Origin: Flavobacterium sp. HSC-61S13
GTDB taxonomy: Bacteria; Bacteroidota; Bacteroidia; Flavobacteriales; Flavobacteriaceae
Direction: 5' to 3'
DNA length: 64,000 nt
NCBI RefSeq assembly: GCF_024171535.1
Contig: NZ_JALJZV010000009.1
Span: forward strand, 1 to 64,000
Shown here: one piece after another, positions 53,760 to 63,721 of the stretch
Numbering within the stretch: the first letter of the stretch is position 1
How the letters are laid out: every line of letters begins with the position of its first letter
Translations under genes and position numbers: made by a program
Notes under the pieces: generated by a model
Seen by the model: only the letters and a program-made list of their open reading frames with translations
What the model was told of the DNA's origin: nothing
The model's database searches: none

Positions 53760-55829
53760 ATGAATAAGAAGTTATTATTGTTTTCTGCTGCTACGCTAGC
53801 TATGGTTGCTTGCAAGGACAAAAAGACAGAAGAGGTAAAAGCCGATACTCCCATCGAGAAACATGGAATTGTTTTGGAGTATATGGATACTACTGTAAAA
53901 CCTGGGGATGATTTCTTCAGATATGTAAACGGAACTTGGTACGACAAAACGGAAATTCCTTCAGACAGAACCCGTTGGGGAAGTTTTGATGAATTGAGAC
54001 AGAACACGGACATTGATGCCTTAGCCATTTTAAAAGAGGCTGTAGCGAATCCGAAAATCGATCCGAAATCCGATCAAGCCAAAGCTATCGCCGTTTACGA
54101 AACGTATATGGATACGATTGCTAGAAACAAAATGGGTGTCGATCCTTTAAAACCGTATTTGGCAAAAATCGATGCTCTAAAAACGGCTAAAGACGCTATC
54201 GCGTTGATTTCAGAACTTTCTAAAGAGGGAAGTTTAGGTTTCTATAGTGCTTATGTTTATGCAGACGCTAAAGATTCTAACAAAAACACGGTTTACTTGG
54301 GAACAGGTCCATTGGGTTTACCTGATCGCGATTATTATATTTTACAAGATGCAGATATGAAAGACAAGCGTGAGAAATATGTTGCTCACGTGTCTAGAAT
54401 GCTTCAAATTGTAGGAGAAACCCCTGAAGTGGCTAAGAAAAATGCTGCTAAGGTATTAAGCCTGGAAACCGCTTTGGCTAAACCACAATTGGACCGTGTA
54501 GAGCGTAGAGACGACAGAAAAACATACAATCCTATGAAATTGGCGGAATTGCAAAAAATGACTCCTACTATTGATTGGAATCAGTATATCACGACATCGG
54601 GAATCCAAAATCTGGATGTTATCGTTGTTTCAGAGCCGCGCTATATGAAAGCGGTAGAGGTGATTTTAAAAACAACCGATATCAGCGACATTAAAGCCTA
54701 TATGAAATGGACTTTAGTCAACGATTCATCGGATAAATTAACCACAGCTATCGAAAAAGCAAATTGGGAGTTTTACAGCAAAACCCTTCAAGGAGCTGTG
54801 GAGCAACGTCCTATTGAAGAACGTGCTTTAGCTGTAGTTAATGCTACTGTTGGTGAAGCTTTAGGTAAATTGTATGTAGAGAAAAAATTCCCTGCAGAAG
54901 CAAAAGCGAAAGCAAAAGCGATGATTGACAATGTTATTGAAGCTTATAAAGTAAGAATCAATAACCTTCCTTGGATGGCTGAAACCACTAAGAAAGGGGC
55001 TATTGAAAAATTGAATAAGTTTACCGTAAAAATCGGTTATCCAGACAAGTGGAAAGACTATTCTAAATTGACTGTTAAAAATGCTAAAAATGGCGGAACT
55101 TTTTTCGATAATATGAGAAATGTATCGGTATGGCAAACGGAAAGAAACATAGAAGACTATGGTAAACCGGTAGATAAAACGCGTTGGGGTATGGCACCAC
55201 AAACGGTGAATGCCTACTTTAATCCATCTTATAACGAAATCGTATTCCCTGCGGCAATTTTACAACCGCCTTTCTACGATTACAAAGCAGATGAAGCAAT
55301 CAATTATGGTGGTATTGGTGCGGTAATCGGTCATGAAATTTCTCATGGATTTGATGATTCTGGTGCGCGTTATGACTCTAATGGAAATCTATCCAACTGG
55401 TGGACGGACGAAGATTTAAGTCGTTTTACTAAACTTGGAGATGCCCTAGCTGCGGAATACAGTAAACTGGAACCAATCAAAGGTTTCTTTGTAGATGGAA
55501 AATTCACTTTAGGAGAAAACATTGGTGATTTAGGCGGTGTTAACGCTGCGTATGACGGTTTGCAATTATACCTAAAAGCAAATGGTAACCCGGGCTTAAT
55601 CGACGGTTTCACCCCAGAACAACGTTTCTTTATTTCATGGGCTACGATTTGGAGAACTAAATCTCGTGATGAAGCACTTAAAAATCAAGTAAAAACAGAC
55701 CCGCATGCTCCTGGAATGTATAGAGCTTATGTACCTCTTCAACATGTTGATGCTTTTTATAAAGCTTTTGACATTAAAGAAGGTGATAAACTATTTATCA
55801 AACCGGAAAATCGCGTTCACATCTGGTAA
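53760..55829 (+). CDS. M13-family (neprilysin-like) zinc metallopeptidase lipoprotein
   Basis: A 689-residue peptidase exported as a lipoprotein (signal with MVACK lipobox, Cys about 18). The zinc site HEISH (His525, His529) and the third ligand Glu586 in GENIGDLGGV are present, with the substrate-site phrase NAYFNPSYNEIVFPA before them. Length and order match M13 peptidases of Bacteroidota. It probably trims peptides in the periplasm. Own promoter and terminator, so a single-gene unit. Confidence 0.95.
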   Translation: MNKKLLLFSAATLAMVACKDKKTEEVKADTPIEKHGIVLEYMDTTVKPGDDFFRYVNGTWYDKTEIPSDRTRWGSFDELRQNTDIDALAILKEAVANPKIDPKSDQAKAIAVYETYMDTIARNKMGVDPLKPYLAKIDALKTAKDAIALISELSKEGSLGFYSAYVYADAKDSNKNTVYLGTGPLGLPDRDYYILQDADMKDKREKYVAHVSRMLQIVGETPEVAKKNAAKVLSLETALAKPQLDRVERRDDRKTYNPMKLAELQKMTPTIDWNQYITTSGIQNLDVIVVSEPRYMKAVEVILKTTDISDIKAYMKWTLVNDSSDKLTTAIEKANWEFYSKTLQGAVEQRPIEERALAVVNATVGEALGKLYVEKKFPAEAKAKAKAMIDNVIEAYKVRINNLPWMAETTKKGAIEKLNKFTVKIGYPDKWKDYSKLTVKNAKNGGTFFDNMRNVSVWQTERNIEDYGKPVDKTRWGMAPQTVNAYFNPSYNEIVFPAAILQPPFYDYKADEAINYGGIGAVIGHEISHGFDDSGARYDSNGNLSNWWTDEDLSRFTKLGDALAAEYSKLEPIKGFFVDGKFTLGENIGDLGGVNAAYDGLQLYLKANGNPGLIDGFTPEQRFFISWATIWRTKSRDEALKNQVKTDPHAPGMYRAYVPLQHVDAFYKAFDIKEGDKLFIKPENRVHIW

Positions 55830-55842
55830 TTGAACAAACACT

Positions 55843-55880
55843 AAAGGCCTTAGAATTGACTCTAAGGCCTTTTTTTTATT
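55843..55880 (+). terminator. Terminator after the M13 peptidase gene
   Basis: AAAGGCCTTAGA (55843-55854) and TCTAAGGCCTTT (55861-55872) form a perfect 12-base stem, followed by a T-run. It begins 14 bases past the stop. Confidence 0.92.
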
Positions 55881-55914
55881 AGGCTTTTTATTGAAAAAGC
55901 AGTATTTTCGAGCC

Positions 55915-57231
55915 ATGGAGCAAAGGCAGAAAATTAGTGTATTTTGGTTTAGAAGAGACCTGCGATTAGAAGACAACCACGGCTTGTACAGAGCCTTGAA
56001 GTCCGAATTCCCGATACTCCCTATTTTTATTTTTGACCCCGATATTCTTCAGCAATTTGACGATCCTAAAGACCGCCGAATTGATTATTTCCACCAAGCC
56101 CTACAAACAATACAGCAAGACTTGCTGTTGCAACAATCAGGGATTCGCTTTTTTCATCAAACGGTTTTGAGCTGTTTTAGCGAACTCATCGATCAATATG
56201 ACATTCAAGAAGTTTATTGTAATACCGACTATGAGCCCGCAGCACTGAAACGCGACGGAGCTGTTCGATTACTTTTAAATTCAAAGCAAATTCCACTTAA
56301 GAGTTATAAGGATCAAGTAATTTTTGAAGCCAATGAAATTCTGAAATCAGATCAAACACCCTATACCGTTTTCACTCCTTACTCCAAAAAATGGATCGAA
56401 AAACTACAAGTAAACGACTATCAAAGTTTCTCGTCTGAATTATTAAAAACCAATTTCCTACCGTGGGATGCTACACCAATATTCCCTTTAACAGAGTTGG
56501 GGTTTGCCGCTACGGATATACAGTATAAAAAACCCGATCTCACTCAGATAGAAATTGAGCATTTTGACCGTCTGCGCGACTATCCGATACTGGATGCGAC
56601 TTCTCATTTAGGCATCGCATTGCGATTTGGAACCGTTTCGGTTCGCAGTTGTGTTAAACTGGGTTTAAGCACTAATGCAACCTGGCTTAAAGCACTGATC
56701 TGGCGTGGTTTTTTTATGCAGATACTATACCATTTCCCAAAAGTAGAAAACAGCAGTTTTAAATCGAAATACGATCAAATCGAATGGAGAAACGACGAAG
56801 AAGAATTTGCTAAATGGTGCTCGGGACAAACGGGATACCCCCTTGTAGACGCAGGAATGCGACAACTCAATAGCACCGGACAAATGCACAATCGCGTGCG
56901 TATGGTTGTAGCCAGCTTTTTGACCAAACATTTACTTATAGACTGGCGTTGGGGAGAAGCTTATTTTGCACAAAAATTACTCGACTACGATTTAGCCGCT
57001 AATAACGGGAATTGGCAATGGGCTGCAGGCACGGGTTGCGATGCCGCACCTTATTTTAGAGTATTCAATCCTCAAGCTCAATTGGAAAAATTTGATGCAG
57101 AACACCTCTATATCAAGAAATGGATCAGCGATTGGAACAGTAGCACCTATCCACTACCTATAGTAGAACACCGCTTTGCACGAGAACGCGCGCTCGACGC
57201 TTATAAAAAAGCTTTAAAAGATAATTTCTAA
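55915..57231 (+). CDS. phrB: Deoxyribodipyrimidine photo-lyase (cryptochrome/photolyase family)
   Basis: A 438-residue flavoprotein that splits UV-made pyrimidine dimers using light. The N-terminal antenna domain begins FWFRRDLRLEDNHGL. The FAD-binding C-terminal domain has WRGFFMQILYHFP, GYPLVDAGMRQLNSTGQMHNRVRM and NNGNWQWAAGTGCDAAPYFRVFNP. This matches class I CPD photolyases, though (6-4) types are close. ATG at 55915; an in-frame TTG precedes it. Its stop overlaps the 3' end of the convergent TPR kinase gene by 18 bases. Confidence 0.93.
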   Translation: MEQRQKISVFWFRRDLRLEDNHGLYRALKSEFPILPIFIFDPDILQQFDDPKDRRIDYFHQALQTIQQDLLLQQSGIRFFHQTVLSCFSELIDQYDIQEVYCNTDYEPAALKRDGAVRLLLNSKQIPLKSYKDQVIFEANEILKSDQTPYTVFTPYSKKWIEKLQVNDYQSFSSELLKTNFLPWDATPIFPLTELGFAATDIQYKKPDLTQIEIEHFDRLRDYPILDATSHLGIALRFGTVSVRSCVKLGLSTNATWLKALIWRGFFMQILYHFPKVENSSFKSKYDQIEWRNDEEEFAKWCSGQTGYPLVDAGMRQLNSTGQMHNRVRMVVASFLTKHLLIDWRWGEAYFAQKLLDYDLAANNGNWQWAAGTGCDAAPYFRVFNPQAQLEKFDAEHLYIKKWISDWNSSTYPLPIVEHRFARERALDAYKKALKDNF

Positions 57232-59217
57232 GGTAACCCCTTTACCTACTGCCGCATCCAGTATGAGTTCGCCTCCGATTTCAGCTATGCGTTCCGATAA
57301 ATTCTTAAAGCCCAAACCGCGCTTGATCTTTTGCATATCAAAACCGACTCCATCATCAGATATACGCAATATGGTTTTATCGTCTGATTTGAGTATGTAT
57401 ATGGTGCATTGCTTCGCTTTGGAGTATTTGTTGACGTTTTGTAAAACCTCTTGAAGTATACGATATAGATGCATCTTGACTTCGGTAGATAAAGCACCCC
57501 AAACAATACCTCGATCAACAGATAATTCGAACTTCGTTCCAAACGAATTCTGCTGCATCTCAATTAATTTTTTAACCACCTCCTCAAAAGTAGTATCCTC
57601 TAAAAATTGACGATCAGACAACTTATGCGAAATGGTTCTTACATCCTCTTCTGCCTTTACCAATTCTTGAACCAACAAGTCTTTTCGCTGCACATCCTCG
57701 CTCTCTAATTGCATTAAATTAAAACGTGTCGTAAAAATTCTATTGACAATACCGTCGTGCAATTCTTTAGCAATTCTAGTGCGCTCTCCCATTTTTGCTT
57801 CTTGAGTTTTTTGTTGCTGATCAATAATCAGCTGATATATCTGCTGATTAGCCGCTTGTTGTTTTTGCTCCATAATCAAGCGTTTATTTCTTGAACTCAG
57901 TCGCAAAAGCACCAATAAAAACATTAAAAATCCAACACTGACTAAAGCCAGGAAGATGATTTTACGATTTCGCTCCGCTAATCGTTCGTTTTTATTAATC
58001 ATCTCTTCCGTTTCATAGGCAATTCGAGCAAATTTATTACGAGATGAACGTTCCTTAGCTTGGATCTTTTCTAGTATTCTAACGTACTCTCTCGTGAACT
58101 TACTCTTGTTTATAACATCGTGTTCCACTAAAAACTTTAAAGCTTCTTTCTGTTCGTAATCACTTTTAATAGATATGGCTAAATCATAAGCGTCGTAAAT
58201 ATATTGCAGCCCCGTTCCGATCTGATCCTTGTTGAAATAGTATTCTCCAATCGTCAATTTACTAGTGATTACTTCTTGGGGAGTCCCATTTTTTAAACGT
58301 ATCGATTCCGCTTTTTTTAGATCATCAAGTACCCCCGCCGTATCATTGATTTGCATACGAGTGAAACTGATGTTGTTCAATAGAGCTGAATATATAGCCG
58401 GATTGTTGCTATCAATTCCCGCAACGTCCAAGCCTTTTTGATAGTATTGTATTGCTTTTTCAAATTCTTTATGAACTTCATAAGCGCCACCGAAATTATT
58501 ATATAACGCACCATAAGCCAAAACCAAATTCGAAGAATCAAATCTTCCCTCCGCATTCAATTTTTGCAATTCGTTTTGAGTCAACTGGTAATAACTGATC
58601 GACTCTTCGAAGGAGTTCAACTCACACAAAACCAATCCCAACAGTTGATAACTCTCATAAACCATCATCGGACTCTGATTATTGCTTGCGTATCTCAGTG
58701 CCCGAATTGCCTCTACTTCCGAATCGGTATAAAACCCAAAATCATACAAAATAGATGCTTTAGCGAGTGACATCTCCGCAATCTTAATAGAGTCATTTAA
58801 TGCCGTATACCATTTCCCAGACTGTTGGTAAAAAAAGTAGGTACTATCGAATTGCATCTTACTTTCATAATAGTTCCCTAAGCTTTCAAATGTTTTGGCT
58901 AAGGTCAAGGAATCGGACTCTTCTTTAGAAAATGCCCGGACACGATTTAGTATTTTTACAGACCGCGACTCTCCTTCTTCATCAAATCTCGAAGCCAATT
59001 CCAATAAATAAGCTCTTGAGCTATCCGAATTTTCACTATCCATCGCATCGTTAAACAAACAATTTAAAAGATCCTTTTTTTTAGAACCGGATAGTTCTTG
59101 TAGATCGATCTGATCTAAAAATTGGGTATTCTTAACTAGACCTTTCTTCCTTTCACTACAAGAGATCACTACTAAAAAGAGGAGGATTACACCTATACTA
59201 TATTTATAAAAACTCAT
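57214..59217 (-). CDS. Lipoprotein TPR sensor histidine kinase (HisKA_3 type), copy B
   Basis: A 667-residue kinase paralogous to the one at 43385, with the same length and layout. Lipobox VISC (Cys about 20), TPR region (about 40-380; FEKAIQYYQKGLDVAGID is a clear repeat), a membrane helix (about 417-435), HisKA_3 with His487 in RIAKELHDG, and an ATPase domain (EVLQNVNKYSK, DDGVGFDM). The N box carries Asn-Val-Asn-Lys-Tyr, slightly unlike copy A. The regulator at 59376 is divergent from it and is its likely partner. The stop overlaps the photolyase end by 18 bases. Confidence 0.9.
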   Translation of the reverse strand: MSFYKYSIGVILLFLVVISCSERKKGLVKNTQFLDQIDLQELSGSKKKDLLNCLFNDAMDSENSDSSRAYLLELASRFDEEGESRSVKILNRVRAFSKEESDSLTLAKTFESLGNYYESKMQFDSTYFFYQQSGKWYTALNDSIKIAEMSLAKASILYDFGFYTDSEVEAIRALRYASNNQSPMMVYESYQLLGLVLCELNSFEESISYYQLTQNELQKLNAEGRFDSSNLVLAYGALYNNFGGAYEVHKEFEKAIQYYQKGLDVAGIDSNNPAIYSALLNNISFTRMQINDTAGVLDDLKKAESIRLKNGTPQEVITSKLTIGEYYFNKDQIGTGLQYIYDAYDLAISIKSDYEQKEALKFLVEHDVINKSKFTREYVRILEKIQAKERSSRNKFARIAYETEEMINKNERLAERNRKIIFLALVSVGFLMFLLVLLRLSSRNKRLIMEQKQQAANQQIYQLIIDQQQKTQEAKMGERTRIAKELHDGIVNRIFTTRFNLMQLESEDVQRKDLLVQELVKAEEDVRTISHKLSDRQFLEDTTFEEVVKKLIEMQQNSFGTKFELSVDRGIVWGALSTEVKMHLYRILQEVLQNVNKYSKAKQCTIYILKSDDKTILRISDDGVGFDMQKIKRGLGFKNLSERIAEIGGELILDAAVGKGVTLEIIF

Positions 59218-59245
59218 AACGCCTATACATCAATTCTTTTCGCCA

Positions 59246-59253
59246 CAAAAATA
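59246..59253 (-). promoter_or_regulatory. -7 element of the copy B kinase gene
   Basis: On the minus strand TATTTTTG is an exact TAnnTTTG, 28 bases before the kinase ATG at 59217. It lies in the divergent region shared with the regulator gene at 59376. Confidence 0.55.
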
Positions 59254-59375
59254 GGCATAAAAAATATTGATTACACAGTAGTTTTCCCTATTAATTTAGC
59301 TATCTTTATACTGTCTTATGAAATTAGTTCTACTTAAAACTAACTATTCTACAATCTGATCCCCAAAGCACAACC

Positions 59376-60032
59376 ATGAATATCTTAATCGTCGATGATC
59401 ACCCTCTAACTGTTGAAGGATATCATTTTTCAATAGCAAAGCATCCTGCCTTTCTTGATAACAGCCATTTTTCAAAAGCATATAACTGCGAAACTGCCTA
59501 TCAGATGATCCATGAATCTAAAGAACAGCAATTGCCCTTTGATTTGGCAGTAATCGATTTTGGTTTACCTGCCTACGAAGAAAAAAACATCAAAGATGGT
59601 TCTTATTTGGCTCGGCATATCATGGAATTCTTGCCGGATTGTAAAGTGGCCATTATCACCGCGCATACTGAGGTTATTATTATTTATGACGTGATAAAAA
59701 ATACCCGCCCGCATGCATTGGTCGTTAAAAACGACATCACTCCAACGAATCTACCGCTATTGTTACTCGATATCTTAAACGGACAACAATTTCAAAGCGA
59801 AACCGTAAAAAAGTGCAATCAAGAAATTTGGAAAAAAGAATTGATGCTTGACGACAACAATCGCCTGATTCTCTTATATTTATCCAAAGGAAATAAACTC
59901 AATGATCTTCATTTATTAATTCCCTTGGCACCTGCTACACTTAAAAAAAGAATAAACAAAATGAAAGAAGCCTTCAACGTTTCTGATACTTATAGCCTAA
60001 TCCAGCAGGCATTTAAACAGGGTTTCGTATAA
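59376..60032 (+). CDS. NarL/LuxR-type response regulator (paralogue 3)
   Basis: A 218-residue regulator. Receiver features: IVDDHPLTVEGY, phospho-acceptor Asp in AVIDFGLPA, ITAH and VVKND. The C-terminal helix-turn-helix (NRLILLYLSKGNKLNDLHLLIPLAPATLKKRI) is shorter-looking and more diverged than in the copies at 33197 and 41325. It is divergent from the TPR kinase copy B (59217), 158 bases apart, and is the best-supported kinase-regulator pair of this type here. Own terminator downstream. Confidence 0.9.
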   Translation: MNILIVDDHPLTVEGYHFSIAKHPAFLDNSHFSKAYNCETAYQMIHESKEQQLPFDLAVIDFGLPAYEEKNIKDGSYLARHIMEFLPDCKVAIITAHTEVIIIYDVIKNTRPHALVVKNDITPTNLPLLLLDILNGQQFQSETVKKCNQEIWKKELMLDDNNRLILLYLSKGNKLNDLHLLIPLAPATLKKRINKMKEAFNVSDTYSLIQQAFKQGFV

Positions 60033-60058
60033 TCAAACCCCATTTCCAGTACATAAAA

Positions 60059-60090
60059 AAAGGCCTGTATCATTGAAGATACAGGCCTTT
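60059..60090. terminator. Bidirectional terminator between regulator and acnA
   Basis: A perfect 13-base stem (AAAGGCCTGTATC, GATACAGGCCTTT) with a six-base loop, with A/T-runs on both sides, between the convergent stops at 60032 and 60111. Confidence 0.93.
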
Positions 60091-60110
60091 TTACATGATT
60101 TTATCAAACA

Positions 60111-62843
60111 TTATCTCTTTAAATAATCCCTCAGTACGTATTGAAGAATTCCACCATTTTTGTAATATTCAATTTCAATGGCGGAGTCAAATCGAGCCAA
60201 AACCTCAAATTCAATTTTCTCTCCAGATTTCTTTTCAGCGATAACCTTAAGGTGTTTATGTGGCTTTAAGCCATCCGCTAATCCGATAATGGTAATAATT
60301 TCAGTACCGTCTAATCCCAAGGATGGAGCGGTATCTGGGTATATAAACTCCAAAGGAGCTACTCCCATTCCCACAAGATTACTTCTGTGAATTCGCTCGA
60401 AACTTTCGGCAATCACCGCTTTAACACCCAGTAAAAAGGTTCCTTTGGCAGCCCAATCTCTCGACGAGCCACTACCGTATTCCTTCCCCGCAAAGATCAC
60501 CAAAGGCGTAGCGTCTTGCTGATATTTTGCCGCTGTTTCAAAAACTGTCAGCGATTCTCCTGTTGGCAAATAAGTACTGTAACCTCCTTCGCGTTGTGCT
60601 ATTTTATTTTTAATGCGCACATTGGCAAAGGTTCCTCTCATCATCACTTCATGATTTCCTCGACGCGAGCCATAGGAGTTGAAATCCTTGGGATCAACAC
60701 CTTGTGAAATCAGATATTTTCCCGCAGCCGATTCCTGATTAAATGAACCTGCTGGTGAAATATGATCTGTAGTCACCGAATCTCCTAAGTACAATAATAC
60801 ACGAGCCCGAACAACATCTTCTAAAGGCAACAATTCTTCATTGATATTCTCAAAGAAAGGTGCTTCTCGAACATAAGTCGAATCCGGATTCCAATCGAAC
60901 TTCTGGCCTAAAGGAGCTTGTAGATCTTTCCAATCTTGTTCTCCATCGAAAATAACGCCATAGACCTCATCGAAATCTTCTTTTTTCATTGCGGTACTAA
61001 TCACTTCGTTTATTTCTTCTTGAGTTGGCCAAATATCTCGTAGATAAACCGGTTCACCATTGGGATCGTAATCCAAAGGATCATTGATCAAATCAATATC
61101 TACCCGACCAACCAAGGCATAAGCAACCACCAGCATAGGCGACATTAAGAAGTTCATCTTAACTTGTGAGTGCACTCGGGCTTCAAAGTTTCTGTTGCCC
61201 GACAATACCGAGGCTACCACCAGATCTTCTTTATCTACAGCTTCTGCAATATGCGGAGGTAAAGGTCCACTATTCCCGATACAGGAAGTACAGCCGTATC
61301 CCACAGTATGGAAACGCAAAGCCTCTAAATCCTCTGATAAACCGGAGCGCTCCAAATATTTCGTCACCACTTTAGATCCCGGTGCCAAGCTGGTTTTGAC
61401 CCACGATTTGGTTCGTAGTCCCCGTTCAATTGCTTTTCGCGCCACCAATCCCGCACCGATCATCACATCGGGATTTGATGTATTGGTACAACTGGTAATC
61501 GCAGCAATCACGATACTACCATCACTGAGTATATATTCTTTGTTTTTTAATTTTATACGTACAGAACGCAAGGTATCTGTCGCAACTTCGATACTCGTTG
61601 CATGTTTGGGAATCGGATTGTCTTCAAATCGAAACTCCGTACCAGACCCGCCTTCTTCCAGCCAGGTGTTTTCTCTACGTTCCTTTACAGAAACGTACGT
61701 TCTATTGTGCTCATCCGCTAACAAAGACGAAAATGCCGTTGCCAAGTCCTTTACAAATATTTTATCCTGCGGACGTTTAGGTCCAGCAATAGTAGGAATT
61801 AACGTATCCAAATTCAATTCCAATACATGAGAATATCCAATTTTTTCCTCATCGATTCTCCATAATAGATTTTCCTTGCAATAGTCTTCAACCAATTTGA
61901 TTTGCTCTTCCGAACGATTGGTCTTACGCATATAATTTAAGGTCTGATTGTCAATTGGAAAATAGGTGACGGTACAACCAAATTCCGGTGACATATTCGA
62001 TATCGTTGCACGATCAGTCACAGACAAGTGATCCAAGCCCGATCCGAAAACTTCAACGAATTTACCAACCACTCCATAGTCACGCAGTAATTTAGTGATC
62101 GTCAACACCATATCTGTAGCAGTAGAACCCTGCGGAATTTTTCCAGTCAACTTCAAGCCAACGACTTCCGGACAGGTAAAATAAATCGGTTGCCCCAACA
62201 TGGCTGCCTCCGCTTCAATTCCTCCAACACCCCATGCGATAACACCAATCCCGTTGACCATAGGTGTATGTGAATCGGTTCCCACCAAAGTGTCTGGGAA
62301 AGCCCAACCGTCTCTTTTGATGACACCCTGAGCTAAATACTCCAAATTGACCTGATGACAAATCCCCATACCAGGCGGTACTACGGTGAAATTATTCATG
62401 CCTTGTTGCCCCCATTTCAGCAACTCATATCTTTCGGAATTTCGTTCATATTCTTTTTCAACATTCTTCTCATACGAATAATCCGTACCGAAGAAATCCA
62501 CTTGAACGGAATGATCAATGACTAAATCAACTGGAATGGCAGGATTTATTTTATTCCCATCCTTACCCTTTCTAATAAACTCATCACGTAAAGAAGCCAT
62601 ATCCACCACAGCAGGAACCCCAGTGAAATCTTGCATCAATACCCTTGCAGGTTTAAATGGGATATCTTTATCGGTACCCTTCGGATCCCAGTGAATTAAA
62701 GTTTCTAAATGCTCATCCGTAACCACAAAACCATCGTGATTTCTCAATACATTTTCCAATAAAATCCGAATTGAAAAGGGCAATTTAGAAATCGGTTTCC
62801 CCTCCTCTTGCAGTTTCCTCAAAGAAGCTATTTTGTAATCCAT
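60111..62843 (-). CDS. acnA: Aconitate hydratase A
   Basis: A 910-residue tricarboxylic-acid-cycle enzyme that interconverts citrate and isocitrate. The iron-sulfur ligands are all present: Cys452 in ITSCTNTSNP, and Cys518 and Cys521 in YGCTSCIGNSG. ARVLMQDFTGVPAVVD and the C-terminal swivelling domain (YGSGSSRDWAAKG) match the AcnA/IRP branch. The start at 62843 follows an in-frame stop, so the N-terminus is complete, although some 15 residues shorter than E. coli AcnA. It stands alone. Confidence 0.96.
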   Translation of the reverse strand: MDYKIASLRKLQEEGKPISKLPFSIRILLENVLRNHDGFVVTDEHLETLIHWDPKGTDKDIPFKPARVLMQDFTGVPAVVDMASLRDEFIRKGKDGNKINPAIPVDLVIDHSVQVDFFGTDYSYEKNVEKEYERNSERYELLKWGQQGMNNFTVVPPGMGICHQVNLEYLAQGVIKRDGWAFPDTLVGTDSHTPMVNGIGVIAWGVGGIEAEAAMLGQPIYFTCPEVVGLKLTGKIPQGSTATDMVLTITKLLRDYGVVGKFVEVFGSGLDHLSVTDRATISNMSPEFGCTVTYFPIDNQTLNYMRKTNRSEEQIKLVEDYCKENLLWRIDEEKIGYSHVLELNLDTLIPTIAGPKRPQDKIFVKDLATAFSSLLADEHNRTYVSVKERRENTWLEEGGSGTEFRFEDNPIPKHATSIEVATDTLRSVRIKLKNKEYILSDGSIVIAAITSCTNTSNPDVMIGAGLVARKAIERGLRTKSWVKTSLAPGSKVVTKYLERSGLSEDLEALRFHTVGYGCTSCIGNSGPLPPHIAEAVDKEDLVVASVLSGNRNFEARVHSQVKMNFLMSPMLVVAYALVGRVDIDLINDPLDYDPNGEPVYLRDIWPTQEEINEVISTAMKKEDFDEVYGVIFDGEQDWKDLQAPLGQKFDWNPDSTYVREAPFFENINEELLPLEDVVRARVLLYLGDSVTTDHISPAGSFNQESAAGKYLISQGVDPKDFNSYGSRRGNHEVMMRGTFANVRIKNKIAQREGGYSTYLPTGESLTVFETAAKYQQDATPLVIFAGKEYGSGSSRDWAAKGTFLLGVKAVIAESFERIHRSNLVGMGVAPLEFIYPDTAPSLGLDGTEIITIIGLADGLKPHKHLKVIAEKKSGEKIEFEVLARFDSAIEIEYYKNGGILQYVLRDYLKR

Positions 62844-63082
62844 AATTTGTTAGTTTTTTGTTCCCTCTAATTTACAAAACAAAGTCGATCAAGTCCTTAT
62901 AATTTATAATTATTATTAAAAGCCTTATCAAAGACAGCCTTCATCTAAAAAAAACAAAAACAAACCCTCAAAAATCAAGTTTTACGCAATGCAAACAAAA
63001 AAAAAACAAAAATAACATCATCGTCTAATACAAGAAAATCCGTATTAAACTAAAAGCACAAGCGTTGAGTCTACTGTGAAAA

Positions 63083-63721
63083 TTATTTCACACCAAAAAG
63101 TACTTGCTGAATTTGGCTGTAATTAACCGACTCAAATTCTACGAGCTCTTTATTGTTTATCACCCATATCTTTTCACAATTCTGATAAAGAACATCAATT
63201 ATATGTGATGAGATGATGACAATACTTTCTTTTGCCTTTTCTTTCAAATCCTGAATCAAAGTATAATTGGATTCCAAGTCCAATCCATTAAAGGGTTCAT
63301 CTAATAAATAAACGGAGTATTGGCGTTGAAAAACAGCATTGAGATAGACCTTTTTTCGCATTCCCGTAGAAAAACCTTTAATCAACTTATCCTTAGGTAG
63401 TTCGAATAGATATTCTCTAAACGGGCTTTTAACATCCAATAAGTTTGCATAAAAATCATAAAACTCCACTGCCGTTAATTCCTCATAGATTGAAGGCTCG
63501 GAAGGACACCAAGCAATATTTTGTAAATTGGTGTTTTCGGCGTTGAACTGGCATTGTCCCTTGTATTTCTCTAAACCCAAAACACAACGAAATAAGGTCG
63601 TCTTCCCTTGTCCATTTTTTCCAACAAGTCCATAAATCCCCGGTTTATCAACACTTAGGCAAACGTTATTCAGTATAATTTCAGTACCGTATTTCTTTTC
63701 TATGATATCAATATTCAACAT
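63083..63721 (-). CDS. ABC transporter ATP-binding protein
   Basis: A 212-residue ATPase. Walker A GKNGQGKTT (34-42), the signature FSTGMRKKV (in place of the usual LSGGQ), Walker B YLLDEPFNGLD and the downstream switch histidine (ISSHIID) are visible. The substitution and small size suit the type found in Bacteroidota exporters or pigment/lantibiotic-type systems, but the substrate is unknown. It starts inside the end of the partner membrane gene (overlap 14 bases), so they are translationally coupled. Confidence 0.85.
   Translation of the reverse strand: MLNIDIIEKKYGTEIILNNVCLSVDKPGIYGLVGKNGQGKTTLFRCVLGLEKYKGQCQFNAENTNLQNIAWCPSEPSIYEELTAVEFYDFYANLLDVKSPFREYLFELPKDKLIKGFSTGMRKKVYLNAVFQRQYSVYLLDEPFNGLDLESNYTLIQDLKEKAKESIVIISSHIIDVLYQNCEKIWVINNKELVEFESVNYSQIQQVLFGVK

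Noticed and set aside
61195..61830. A 211-codon plus-strand frame opposite aconitase
   Set aside because: It lies wholly antisense to acnA, whose cluster ligands and full length are intact, and encodes no recognisable domain.
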